The notes beneath the pieces were generated by a model. That model was not told the origin of the DNA, made no database searches, and saw nothing but the letters and a program-made list of their open reading frames with translations. Made by a program: the position numbers and the translations under genes. A DNA stretch of 64,000 nt from Parapristionchus giblindavisi. Its lineage: Eukaryota; Nematoda; Chromadorea; Rhabditida; Diplogasteridae. Shown one piece after another: positions 33,325 to 47,477 of this stretch. The DNA is taken from contig CALSFV010000228.1 in assembly GCA_943737045.1 (NCBI GenBank), positions 997,501-1,061,500 of the forward strand. The letters run 5' to 3'. The first letter of the stretch is position 1. Each line of letters begins with the position of its first letter.

Positions 33325-33905
33325 TCAGAGAGTTTCCATAAATTTAGAGCGAATTTGGCTTCGTGGAAGGCTTTTTTGTTCATAGTTCTTCTGTGGTGTT
33401 TCTGAACTAATTTGCATTTTTAGGATCACATGAGGATTATTGGTACTTTTTGCCACGGTTTTTAAAAGATCGGAAAAGATCGGACTGCAAATGTGTTCTC
33501 CGTTTAGTGAAATTTTAACGTGAACTTGACAGAGGTGATCAATGAGGATAGAGATACCAATAGACAACCAAATCTCCTCCTTCTTCATCTTCTCATTATC
33601 CTAATCCATTCTCGTTTGTGACCTTGTCCCTACCGTCCCACTAGCCTCATTTGATCTCCCTTCTTATCCCCCTTCTCTCATTCATCTTTCCTCTCGACAA
33701 CTCATCACCACTACTTTTGTTTTCCCGTCTTCCAAGCTGTATCTCCTCCAGAATGGGTCTGCTTATTTGTAGAAATACACTCGATACTATTTGTCCCTGG
33801 CTCTTCTCTTCTCCTATTCTCTTTACCTGTTCCACTTGCGCAATTCTATTCAATGTTTCCTTCCAACCCTCTCTCAAACTGCAAATTTTGTCCGAACTGA
33901 AAACA
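33325..33905 (-). CDS. Candidate small minus-strand gene or remnant
   Basis: Two adjacent minus-strand frames have gene-like composition. The first runs from an acceptor-like gttttcag near 33906 down to a stop at 33647-33649 (SDKICSLREGWKETLNRIAQ..., Lys/Glu/Arg-rich, helical). The second is an 87-residue frame from ATG 33588 down to the stop at 33325-33327 (MKKEEIWLSIGISILIDHL..., ending SKFMETL). They are in different frames and I cannot join them by splicing. Neither resembles a family I know. It could be one gene with an unseen intron, two small genes, or a decayed element. Confidence 0.25.
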
Positions 33906-33974
33906 AGAATTTTACTGTCGTGTCAACGGGGGACTTCTCACAAATAATCAGCCAATAGAGCTTCGTGTTCAGGG

Positions 33975-36182
33975 ATGCGTTCAATCATAGCGGTGGCCGT
34001 CCTCGCGTTGGTCGTTTTGGCTGAGAAGAAGAAGGATATCACTCATGGTAAACAATGTAAAAAATAGATAAGACTGAAGAGATCATCGATCTTTCTCTTC
34101 GCTATTCACTTGATCAAAGGCTATGACAGCGTATTTTATGCAATATTTTTCCAGGATTCCGTGACGACATCAACTGGGTAGAATACGACCAAGCAGTTAG
34201 TATTGCAAAGGACCTTAATAAGCCTATCTTCTTCCTCATCCATAAGACGTGGTGTGGAGCTTGCAAGAGTATGTTGCTTTGGTCATATCGATTTTCACAA
34301 AACAACCCGAAATAGGTAGAATGGTGTGTAGACATTCTGTGGGTAATAGAATATTCATTAGCAAACCAAACATGCATCCGATATTATTTTGAAGACAAAT
34401 CTGAGATGACGATAGCAGACGCCTTTTACGTAGACATTTCTCTCTAGCTTACAACACAATGTACAACAAATTACTTCAGTCATAAAAATACTATGCAATA
34501 GTTATTAAAATACTAAAATTATAAAATAGTATTTAACATGACTTTTACGTTTAAAATTCTACCACGTAAGGAATATTAAAATTACTTTTGTTACTATTAC
34601 AACTTGCAGACCTCAAACGTGAATTCAAGAACTCTCCCAAGATCCTCGATCTTCTCAATCTCTCCAATGAATTCGTCATGGTGAACGTTGAGGATGATGA
34701 GGAACCAAAGGATGAGAAGTTCGCCCCTGATGGTGGATACATTCCCCGAATTCTCTTCCTTGGTCAGTTCAAAAACTTTCCTCTACCCAAGTTTATGCGC
34801 AACATACGAATAACAACGAGAAATATGTTATAGTTATTTACTTACGGTGTGATAAAAATAACATTTTCTTATTTTGTATTTATTTATTTACCAGTAATTC
34901 CTCAACTCTGCAATTATTTTATGTTGATGCTTCCGCTGACTTAATCACGGAAGTAGGTTCAGAGATAAATTTAAATATTAATGCAGCAATTTATGAATAT
35001 AAATCGGAAGTCAAACATCATCAATTTATCCCTCAAAGAACGTCGCTAAACCAATTCATACTACAGATACCGATGGAAATCCTCTCAAGACCAACAATGA
35101 GAAGAGATACAGAAACAACAAGTACTTCTATCCTCTCGTTCCTCAGGTGATAACGATGAAGATCAAAGAGCAAAGATCAGAATATGAAGAGTAAAAATTA
35201 AATTCCATCTCAAATCTCAAAAATCGAAAGTTGATACCATACCTTTCAGGTCATCGAAGGAATGCAGAATGCTCTGAAGGAGTTCAAGGGAGAGGGAGAA
35301 AAGGAAGAAAAGGTGAGCTTTAATTTAATCTATAGGTATCTATCCAGTAATTTAGAAGGAGGAGAAGGTAGAGAAGAAGGAAGAGAAGAAGGAAAAGAAG
35401 GAAGAAAAGAAGGAAAAGAAGGAAGAAAAGAAGGAAAAGAAGGAAGAAAAGAAGGAAGATAAGAAGAAGGAGGAGAAGAAGGAGAAGGTGAGAAAATTTT
35501 GAATATGAAAGACTAATTGATATTGTTATTGTAGAAGGAGAAGAAGGAAGATGAGAAGAAGAAGGAGAAGAAGGAGGAAAAGAAGGAGAAGAAGGTTTGT
35601 TCCGCTCTCACCACACGAAGGCAATCTGATTGTACAGTCCACATCCCCCTAGAGCCACTTATAGTAAAAAAATTTCATGTGGCCAAGATTCTATATTAAG
35701 AATAAGTGTATTGAAACATACGTAGGACATCTAATATACTTTTATTCGAAGCTTAAGAGGAAGAGGAAGTTTTAAACTAATTGAAAGACACATGAGAAAT
35801 ATCCATGTCCTCGTTGTTTCATGAAGACTCTTTATAGCGTAGTGAAATCTCTTGTTGTTCTTTCTGAAATACGAAAAAGTGAGAAGAGATGTGAACATGA
35901 ACTCGAAGTAAAGTGGACAATAACAAGATTAGCCAATTTCAGGAAGAGAAGAAGGATAAGAAGGAGGACAAGAAGAAGGACGAGAAGAAAAAGGTACTTT
36001 TGTGAACCTTAATCTATTAACCGAACCTAAATATTATAATAAAAGTATCTGTTTTAGGACGCAAAGAAGGGAAAGAAGGATGAGGTAAGAGTTTAAATCT
36101 CTCTTTTTTTTACTTCTCGTCATTAAAAGGGGGTAATGTGATGTGTGAATTGCAGAAAGAAGAGAAGAAGGAGGAGCTCTAA
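33975..36182 (+). CDS. TXNDC12: ER thioredoxin-domain protein (TXNDC12/ERp18-like) with long Lys/Glu tail
   Basis: Ten exons: 33975-34047, 34155-34268, 34610-34762, 35067-35146, 35250-35312, 35356-35487, 35535-35594, 35943-35993, 36058-36084, 36156-36182; 259 residues, about 172 in human. Signal peptide 1-16, thioredoxin fold with the WCGAC active site (57-61, CxxC Cys58/Cys61) and cis-proline in GGYIPRI (Pro108). Both active cysteines are intact, so disulfide exchange in the ER lumen is expected. Exons 6-10 add a 98-residue tail, 87 of which are K or E, ending KEEL, an ER-retrieval signal of the KDEL class where vertebrate TXNDC12 ends EDEL. All tail junctions are phase 0 and repetitive, suggesting growth by exon-internal duplication. 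Start: first ATG, two bases after a gtgttcag acceptor-like site. Confidence 0.92.
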
Positions 36183-37843
36183 AGAGGACACAGGAGCGAA
36201 GGCTCGACTTAGATACAAAACAGACATAGATAGATTGTCGTCGTCTTGTCTATAACTATTTTAATCAATATGCAACTTATAATATCAATTGTTTTATTCC
36301 AATATTAATTACGGATAATATGCGTGTTTCCTTCCGATAAATGTTTTCCCATTGTAATAAAGCGTCGGATATTGTATATCCTCTCGTCTAACTATTTTTA
36401 TCTCCCTTTCGTCTCCACATCTAGCTACACTTTCTGTCCGTTAGGGCTGTCTTTTGCAGTGGACATAGATTCCTATTCACACTCGTATTCTGATTCGATT
36501 TTTTATCAATTAGTCGTGTTCTTAATGTTTCTTTCAATTTCACATATGACAATTGTCCATTTGACTATATATTAACAATAAGCGTAGTGAAACATATGCG
36601 GGACATATAATATTCTTTTCGGCGAAGCATATGAAGAATTGAAAGTTTTAAACAAATTGAAATGCACATGAGTAATGGCCATGTTCTCCATTCTTCCCAA
36701 TGTCTGAGACATGTCTCTCTTACTTTTCTCGGCGGCAAATTATATCCTATCTATATCATAAAAATTATATCCGTTAGGAGAGCTAAATTGTATCCTAAAT
36801 AATGTATGTGTTGCCATCTGAAGAAGGTGGTGCTAAATTTGAAATAGTGTCTATTCTGGAGTTGTCACCCACTACTGTTAAAATTCCTTATACGGACTTT
36901 TCTCTCACTCAATGAAGTCCCTTTAGTTCCCGGAAATATCTCCACCTCTCAGATGATTTATGCAGTCATAATACTCAAAGTTAATCTCAGTTAAATCAAG
37001 AGCGGAGAGTGATGGAGAGTGTGAAGGGAGGCCTGAGAGAAAGAGGGAACTCTTACATCTTCTTCATTTGCTAGTCTACATATCATCTACATATCGATAG
37101 ATTCCAATGGGGGGGGGGATATTCCTCGTCTTCTCAGTAGTGCATCGTAATCTCTTCTAATCTCTTATCATATAGATTCTTAGTAAAGATACTTTGCTCT
37201 CTCATCTCTCTCCCGATTCTATTTCAATTCAATACGAAGATTCTATAATAGTCTGACCGTTTTGATTCCAATTGGCAATGCAATCATCAATAGAGCTAGT
37301 GAGAGATAATCTCAGCATTTTTTCTCCAGCATACCTAATGATGGATCCAACTTTTCATTGAACCTCTCCTCTCCTCCGTATAGTCGTATCCCTCCGCCCG
37401 ACTTTACTCACAATTTCCATTCATAAGTGTTCTCCTACGGGCATATTCGTTCGCCTTCCTTACTTTCCTTTCCATTTCTCCTTTCAATCCATCCATTCTA
37501 TTCCATATCCCCTCCAATCTCGCCATTCCTCCAATTTGAGTGTACGTCAATCGACGAAATGAAGATTCGTTCGGAATCTATAGCGAGACTTAATTAGGAG
37601 AGGCTATCACAATTTGGGACTGAGACGGAGACAGAATGCGATACATGCGTAGATAGACAAGCCATCCCTCTCTTTTGTTGCCTTCTTTGCCCGTATTTTC
37701 CTCCTTGTTCCGGTACACACTGTATATCCTCTGCCTTCTTCTTCTTCATAGGGGCAAATAGTCCTTCTTAGTCTTCTCTCACTAATTCATCCTAACTCAT
37801 TCTATGCACATCTACTTCTTCTTCTTCTTCAGACGCTCGCTTG
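36183..37843. other. Intergenic and 5' UTR region
   Basis: TXNDC12 3' UTR, with an AATAAA near 36354, then AT-rich sequence without a supported exon. A G-run occurs near 37111. The frame MSLLLFSAANYILSIS near 36712 looks signal-like but has no splice donor, so I do not join it to the next gene. Confidence 0.5.
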
Positions 37844-39455
37844 ATGAATGTCACGACAGAAGCGACAACATCGACAACGCAAAGTGAGGAGTATCATACA
37901 GGTCAGAATTTTATTATTATTATTATTTCATTATTATTATCATTCACACTCATAGTGGCAAACTTCGTTGCTTCATCAATATAATGCATAGGAGGTTCAT
38001 GAACAGCAGTTCATAAGAGAGATTATGTAATATTTATCTTGAACTGCAAACATTGTTGTCATGCGTTATGCAAATGAGCTTGAGCTTTCTTCTTGTTTGA
38101 AGTCATGACTGTAGTAACTATTTTCCCTCAAAACTGAGATATGCCACTCAACAAAACGGTACTACCAATGGTACATATTGTAGTTTTTTTTGTAGCAAAG
38201 TAGGAGTTCTGACTATTCGTCAATATAATCATATAATGATTACAGATGACAGCGACACAGATTTCTTCTTCATGGTTGGAGTCGTCACTCCTCTCGTCGT
38301 TTGCTGTTTTGCCATCTTCTTCTGCGCTGTTAGTTCACTCTTTCATTCTTCTTCTCTTATCTCCCAATCTTCACGAACACTATTCATTTCCTTGTTGACT
38401 ATGCCTATTCTTCACATAAAATAACGAGTCTAGATCTACACTACAAGTGAACCTCTTAGACACTACTCGTTCATTCTTCCTAATGGGTGTCAATTAGTCG
38501 AGGCTCGAGACCCTCCTCAATCTCTTCACTCCCACCCATCCTTGCATACGTCCACGATAAGACTAGATAATAATGTGTTTGAATATCCCGCACTTGCCAG
38601 TGGTCTCACCACGGTTTCATTTCGTTGATAAAAAACTTATTCGTGCGGGTTTATTCAAACACGCATTATTGTATAAGTCGAAGTGAACAAAGTGAACGTA
38701 GAAGTTGCCATAATAATACATCGTAGTATCATACTACTGTCTGTCTCTCAATATTGATAAACCACAATTGACGGCTGTCTATATTCGTGAAGCCATATGG
38801 TGTTTTCATCGAAAGATTATTGGTCTATCAAGGGAAGCCCTCATATTCGATACATAGACTACAATTCTACATTCGAAATATGAAGAGTTCAACAAATCAA
38901 TAGAAGCTTTAGAGAATTACGGTATCATGGGAGAAATTTTGTATTCTTAACAAAGAATAATTGTACCTTAAACCCGATCGAGATTGAGCATTGTTTTCGT
39001 ATAAATAATGATGATAGAAATATGAATAATTAAGGTGAATTCATTGTGGAAAACGCGGCAAAATCTGGCGAGATTAAGTACGATGGAAGTTCGTCCTCTT
39101 CCTGACTATACAGAATTCACGATTGATATCACGACTAAGATGGATTCGTGTATCGATATAAGTTCAGCCCTGGCCAATGAAGAAGTAAGCCATAGCGAGA
39201 AGTTAAAGTATAAAGGAATGCTAAAATTAGAACATATATTTGTGAATCGAATATAGGTAAACACTGGTATATATCGCAAATAAAAATGAGTTCTCAATAG
39301 TTGACTTATTTCTGAAAACAAATATATCCTACGTATAATTTTTCTGTTCTCAGTTTATTCATTTTGAGGCATTAAATTACATGCATACGATGACTTTGCA
39401 CGTACTAAACATAATGAATCATAGCTGTTACTTACAGGAATCAGTGCTTCTGTAG
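37844..39455 (+). CDS. Small single-pass membrane protein, N-out
   Basis: Four exons: 37844-37901, 38246-38328, 39035-39184, 39438-39455; 102 residues in consistent phase. A short Thr/Glu-rich N-terminus with an N-glycosylation sequon (MNVTTEATTSTTQSEEYHT) and acidic DDSDTD leads into one membrane segment (FFFMVGVVTPLVVCCFAIFF, about 27-46), then a basic-flanked tail (NSLWKTRQNLARL) ending in an acidic EEESVLL, a dileucine-type sorting signal [DE]xxxL[LI]. A type III, N-out topology is inferred because no cleavable signal is seen. No family recognised. An upstream exon with a signal peptide cannot be excluded, since the frame stays open to the acceptor at 37832. Confidence 0.55.
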
Positions 39456-40533
39456 TCCTCTTCAACGACTCATTAACATTCTTCGTCGTTGAAAAGATGA
39501 GTAAGAAATAGTGTACAATATACGGTCACCGATCTCGTTATTATAACAAACCCTAATGCATCATTTACCATACGATATCATTCATTCCGTGCTTTAATAA
39601 GATCAAAGATCATTCTTGTATTTACGTATTCGTGATATTACTTTGCCTCCAATTGTTTGTATCCTTAAAGGTTGTTCTTTGCATCTGCCATCTTTTGTTT
39701 TATCACTCAGAGACTTTTCTCGCTCATCAAGATAGTTGTTTCTAAACTTATCCATTCTTGATCCGGTCTTTGATCCATTTTATTTTTATTGCTAATATCT
39801 CCGGTGATCAACTTCTCCGGTTACGATTACATATTCACTATCACTATTGTTTTTTATCTTATTTTTCGAATCAATAAGTTTCTTCAATAACTCTTCCGAA
39901 CAAAAGTTCCACAAAGAATCGTTCCAATTTTCAATGTTGCAGTGCTTGTTTACTTTCTTATCATATTCATGTTTAAATTTATTCTGTCATGCAATAAACC
40001 ATTCATTCCCACTAGACAATAGGAGTATGCCGAATGACTCCGTTGGACAGGAAATGGGAATTGACTAGCTGGACTCTCCAATTACATTGATCGAACCTTG
40101 TTTGAATAGACGAAAGAGAAATGGATGGAGTAGAGAGAGAATAAAAGAATATACCTTTTCATCTTGCATATTGCGTGGCTGTCTGTCTACTCAGATATGG
40201 ATGATCTACTGCTACGAGCGAGGCTCAGAGAGGGTAGGAAAGAGTCCAAAACGGACCCATTCTTACTCCTTTCCTTCATGAGGATATGTCTATTGTTCTT
40301 CACACCAATCAATGCCCGACTCTTCCCTTTAAGAAGACTGGAAGAAGAAGAAGAAGAAGAGTAGAAGCATCTTCTTTCGCCCTTTCCAATCTATTCTTCC
40401 TCTTCCTCTTCTTCTTCCATACTCACTATTCTCGACCTCTTCAGCCCTCTATTCTCTTCACTTAATCGCATTTGTATTATATTCCATTCGAGAGTATCCG
40501 CGTTCTCTAGTAACCCCTTAATATATTTCTAGA
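39456..40533. other. Intergenic region upstream of the KCTD-type gene
   Basis: AT-rich, no supported exon. Short GATC-heptamer relics occur near 39602 and 39772. Plus-strand frames at 39847-40364 have no splice context or family signal. A tttctag acceptor-like site ends at 40532, one base before the next ATG. Confidence 0.5.
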
Positions 40534-42355
40534 ATGGTTGATAAAAGCGAGAATATTATTCGCTTCGATGTGGGCGGTTCTCCTTTTGCTACACTCAAAA
40601 GTACCTTCACACCTGGAAGTCGTTTCTATTCGGTAAATTCCTTTATATTGCTTTTCACATACAGTGCGCTATAGCTTTATATATTGTTCAGAGAATATTA
40701 TTTGTCCTATGAGGTTCATAAACATGTCTAGAGAGAACTATTAATGAATTTTTTGTTTGTTTATAAAACTGTGGAATGAATATGAATTTGCAGTGGTTCG
40801 TCTCTCACTCCATTTCCATTCCATTTTGTCAACTCGAAGGAGGCGCTTACTTCGTTGACAGAGATCCATTTTCGTGAGTATTCATAATAATATTTATACA
40901 CTTGAATAAACAATGAAACGTGTGATAGAAGAAAAGGAAGAATGGTATAATTGGTTTAAATGACACCGCCACTGGAATATCTACACAGTCTTTGCTTGAA
41001 TAGTAATGATAACTTGAATCGCTTCGTCTTTCTCGAATGTTGAGGTCATGCAGAGAAGGAGTAGAATGTATGACTGGTTTGGATATTTCTCACTTTTCTC
41101 TAGCAGATATTTATAGATCTGTTCACGACTAGAGCACAAGCTTACCGTAGAGATAGTCCATCCATCTGAACAAACATTGCAATATGCCAATACCATTGGT
41201 AAAAAATAAGCAAAATGTGTTGTCAGATTTGGCGTGATTCTCAACTACTTCCGATTGCGAAACTCCGACCAACTATGGGAAGCTTGCCTACCTAAGGACC
41301 CTGATCGTCTTGCAATGTTGACACAGGTACAGTAGTAGTTGTTGTATTTTTTTATGGAAAGGCTAGTTGTAACCATCCAATTAATGTTGGTACTTGTGTC
41401 ATGTTACTCACAAATCTTAATTACAATTGTTTTTCTGACAATGAATGCAAACAATTGTTAATTAATTTCATCGTTATATACATGAATATAATAACAATCA
41501 GATACCAGGAAGCCTTTAATTAACCTGCAGAGAATTAAGACTACAAATTTTAGGAAGCGGAATTCTTTGGTTTGAAACCATTACGAGATCAGGCAATCGC
41601 CCTTCTCCAGGCGTGCAGCGATAAGAGCGATACCTCTTATGTAAATGAGGTATGAAATCGTCGATACGAACGGATAAAGACAAAAATTATAATAGGCAAT
41701 ATGCCGATAAGATCCGCATCTGTCCCATACTCCTCAATATCATATTTCATGTGCAGAACATAATTGCACCTGCCACATAATAAATGTTCAACATGATCAT
41801 AGCCTCATACAGTTGCAGTCAAAAGTATTCTCCCAAAACTTTAGAATGTCATAGCTTTTGACTCAGATGAGCAATCGGGTAGGTTGCTATGTTTTGACAT
41901 GTCACTATCGGCTCTGTGGGCATCCTGTCCTACTCCAGTTGATTCTTTGTCATGTTAGAGCGTAGTGATGATGAAACCCATGTCTAATTACTCAGCACCA
42001 ATTATAGTTCGATATTTGTTTTTAGCAAAGTGCGAACAACATCGAAATTTCCGACACCTTTGAAATTGGGAAAAAATGTCATAACTAGGTAATCAGTGAA
42101 GCTGCAGGATCGAATCTTAGCAGTGATAATAGCCCATGAGTGATACAAAACCGTGTGCGATCGGATGAATTTTGAGACTCACTGAGCCGGTAACTTTTGA
42201 GCGAATGCTTTTGACTGTTATTGTACGTGCTATTCCTTAATGTGTGGGTTTAATGTTTTGTTTTATATCACTGTAAATATAATAAATAATTGTAGGTTCT
42301 ACAGAAGAGTGCGAGCTGTCCACAGGGATTCAATGGAATTCTCTCCTCTGATTGA
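40534..42355 (+). CDS. KCTD-type BTB/T1 domain protein
   Basis: Five exons: 40534-40632, 40794-40873, 41227-41326, 41554-41649, 42296-42355; 144 residues. It is essentially a lone T1-type BTB domain: IIRFDVGGSPFATLKSTFT near the N-terminus, FVDRDPFSFGVILNYFR in the middle (the classic KCTD signature FxDRDP...F..ILNYLR), then FFGLKPLRDQAIALL. KCTD proteins oligomerise and many recruit CUL3 as ubiquitin-ligase adaptors; the short size leaves little room for a substrate domain. The last intron carries a MITE. ARL3 follows 320 bp downstream on the same strand. Which KCTD subfamily it belongs to I cannot say. Confidence 0.9.
41810..42223. mobile_element. 414-bp MITE with Tc1/mariner-like ends
   Basis: Inverted ends of about 21 bp (CAGTTGCAGTCAAAAGTATTC against CAATAACAGTCAAAAGCATTC on the other strand) flanked by TA at 41808-41809 and 42224-42225. 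No coding capacity. It lies in the last intron of the KCTD-type gene. The ends differ from those of the 1.43-kb foldback in the ARMH3 intron, so this is another family. Confidence 0.75.
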
Positions 42356-42675
42356 CTGTATCCATATATTTTGCTCTATTCCGATAAATGATTATTAGCA
42401 TCCAATATACGTATATTATTTATAACAGTCCTGTCAAGTTTCCGAACAAATAATGAGAAATAAACGGCAAGTTCGATGGGGAGAAATAGTCGATGGAAGA
42501 AGTTAAAAGGACGCACACATTGATCCACACTCACTCACTCATTCACGTTCTCCTTGACAACGACAACGACAAAACTAAACGAAGAAGGTGAACTCGGAGA
42601 GGGTCTCTCTCTTTTCTCTCTCTTTCATCATCACTCTCTCTTCTTTTTCAATAGACTTCCACTCTCTACTATATC
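42356..42675 (+). promoter_or_regulatory. Short KCTD-ARL3 intercistronic region, possible operon spacer
   Basis: An AATAAA poly(A) signal at 42459-42464 belongs to the upstream gene, and a tttttcaatag acceptor-like site ending at 42654 precedes the ARL3 ATG by 21 bases, with a strongly pyrimidine-rich stretch (42598-42650) between. The 190-base poly(A)-to-acceptor distance is in the range of nematode operon spacers, where the pyrimidine-rich stretch would act like the U-rich element. A short independent promoter is the alternative. Confidence 0.4.
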
Positions 42676-45012
42676 ATGGTGAGTCCTATATGTCATTGTA
42701 GAGTTCGAATCAGGTATAAACACTATATTTACAGCTGTTTAACTTATTCTCTGTATCTAGGGACTTCTAGCACTTCTGCGAAGATTGAGATCTTCGAATG
42801 ATAAGGAAGTCCGACTACTTCTTCTAGGTAAACCATTATCTAATTGGCAATTAAAATAAATGAGAGACGTTGTCATTAGTTTGCTAATTATCTGTTACGT
42901 ACTAATATTCTATTTCGAACTCAAGAACTAATTAGTACAAAGTGGAAAGCTAAAAAAAGGTTGTATTTTAACAAACGTTAACTATGCCATCATTTCATTT
43001 CTTTCCTATTCATACGTTTTGTCGACTACATAAATATATGTTATGCTGATGATTCTATTCATCTATTCATAACTATATACTAAATGTATTCGAGTCTATT
43101 TATATCTACATCACGATTTTTTATATCATAACTGCATCATAAATGATATCTTACGTTATCCTACCTCCAGAAACACTGGAATTTCCAGGATTGGACAATT
43201 CTGGCAAGACGACAATCATGAAGCGACTAGCGGGAGAAGATGTCAATCATGTTGCACCTACACATGTATCTATATAATCCTTTGTTTATGCCTAAAACAA
43301 CTTCGTCCAGGGTTTCAACATCAAAACCGTCGTGAAGAATAACATTCGATTGAATGTATGGGACATTGGTGGCCAAAGAAATGTTCGGGTTTATTGGAGA
43401 AACTATTTCGATCAGAGCAACGCTTTGGTAACTTATCCAAACATTTTCGTCATATCCATTTATAATAATGATATTATGATAGCATGAAGATAATAAATAG
43501 TAGAGGTATCGGTGTTTTATTATCAAGCAATTCGTAGTGTCCCTGTGGTTTCAGCTTTTTGCAAAGATCACTGATGACGATGAGTGTGTGTGTTTTTGTC
43601 TGTACTTATGCATGATCCATGTTAAATGATGTTTCTAACATCCGTCTATACTCGGTCCATTGCAGATCTACGTCATAGATTCTGTTGACAGAAATCGACT
43701 CGAGGAATCGAGAATAGTAAGTATTCGGTTATTGATTTGTAGACAGATAACTTCCTCTTCGATGCTCCCCCCCCCTGACTAATCACCACTTACACAGGAA
43801 TTAATGGATCTATTGGATGAGCCGAAGTTAAGGGGAATTCCCGTTCTGATTCTTGCGAATAAACAGGTAATTGTGTGAGAATGTAGTCATTAAAGAGACG
43901 AAGAAAGACGAATGTGATAGACTATCATGAGATCGAGCCAGTAGTCAACATTCTATTAAGAGATGCTGTAAACTATGAAGAAAATTCAAATTTCTCACCA
44001 CAGTAGCTTCTCCTTTCGTAATGAGGCTCATTAGTGTTTCTTTTTTTACTGGTTTCATGATCATCGCGGAAGTAAAATTTGGTTAATCCGTAAAATATAT
44101 TCTCAAAGATTAAACTTCCTATAAATAAGCTTCTCATTATAATTCGAAAAATGAAGGAGTTTCGGGGACTTGTGGCATGAGATGCTCGAGTCCCAGGAAG
44201 AGGCAGTCTTGAATATTTACAGTATGATGAACACTGATAAAAGTGGTTTTTAGGATCTTTTCGTGGCTTTGAAGGGACAAGAGATAGCAGATATGATGAT
44301 GTTAACCCTTCTTCGTGATCGATCATGGCATATTCAATCTGTATCAGCTATGACTGGAGAGGGACTCGAGGTGCATCATTGAACTTTTTTATATATTCCG
44401 ATGCATATGTATTGAAGAGCAATTGTCTGAATAAAAAAAAGGAGAAGTATGCCGACGGTCAGTTTAGGTCTCTATGAGTGTACCTGTCTTGAAGATCTTA
44501 TCATCCTCTTCACATTCCATGAACATCAAAACGTTTGAACTTTATTGAGAGTCGAAAATATAAACGATGTTTAGACCTGACTGCACTCATATTGACGGTG
44601 TAATCTTGCTCTTTAATCGTACGAAATTCATCCTGAACTTATCTAAGAATCACTTTGATTGTTGCTTGGGAACATATAATTCTTTCCCTTCCTACTGAGA
44701 TAGCGATACTATAATTAGACTTTGTGTCCGTCATCCCCCCATCCTATTCGATTAGAATTGGACGATAGCAAGGCAAAGGAAATGTAAATGAACCATCAGT
44801 ATGAATACCCCAAGCGCTTCTCTTTCCCTAGAGAGAAAGTTGTAAACAAGTGTTCACAACCATAATATGTGTCCATTCTTCAAGCATGATATCCATATTT
44901 CTCTCCTTTAAGCCATATCTCATATTTCCTTTACATCAATGTTTTGTCAATAATCTTTTGTTTCTTATTCCAGGACGGTATGAACTGGCTGAGTAGCATG
45001 CTACATCTGTGA
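42676..45012 (+). CDS. ARL3: ADP-ribosylation factor-like GTPase ARL3
   Basis: Eight exons: 42676-42678, 42761-42827, 43189-43265, 43311-43427, 43666-43716, 43798-43866, 44254-44370, 44974-45012; 179 residues, human 182. P-loop GLDNSGKT (24-31, Ser28 where ARL/ARF usually have Ala), switch I Thr48, WDIGGQ (66-71, catalytic Gln71), NKQD (126-129) and SAMTGEG are in the same positions as human ARL3. Features such as IYVIDS, the REL-type link and the DGMNW C-terminus fit ARL3 rather than ARL2. ARL3 works in cilia, releasing lipidated cargo from UNC119/PDE6D-type carriers. The first coding exon holds only the ATG. Intron 3 is just 45 bp. Confidence 0.95.

Positions 45013-47477
<2,465 letters not shown>

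Noticed and set aside
35262..35462. Gly/Glu/Arg-rich 66-codon frame
   Set aside because: It is the shifted frame of the Lys/Glu tail exon of the TXNDC12-like gene.
36712..36760. Signal-peptide-like frame MSLLLFSAANYILSIS as first exon of the membrane-protein gene
   Set aside because: It ends in a stop with no GT donor in frame, so it cannot be joined to the exon at 37833.
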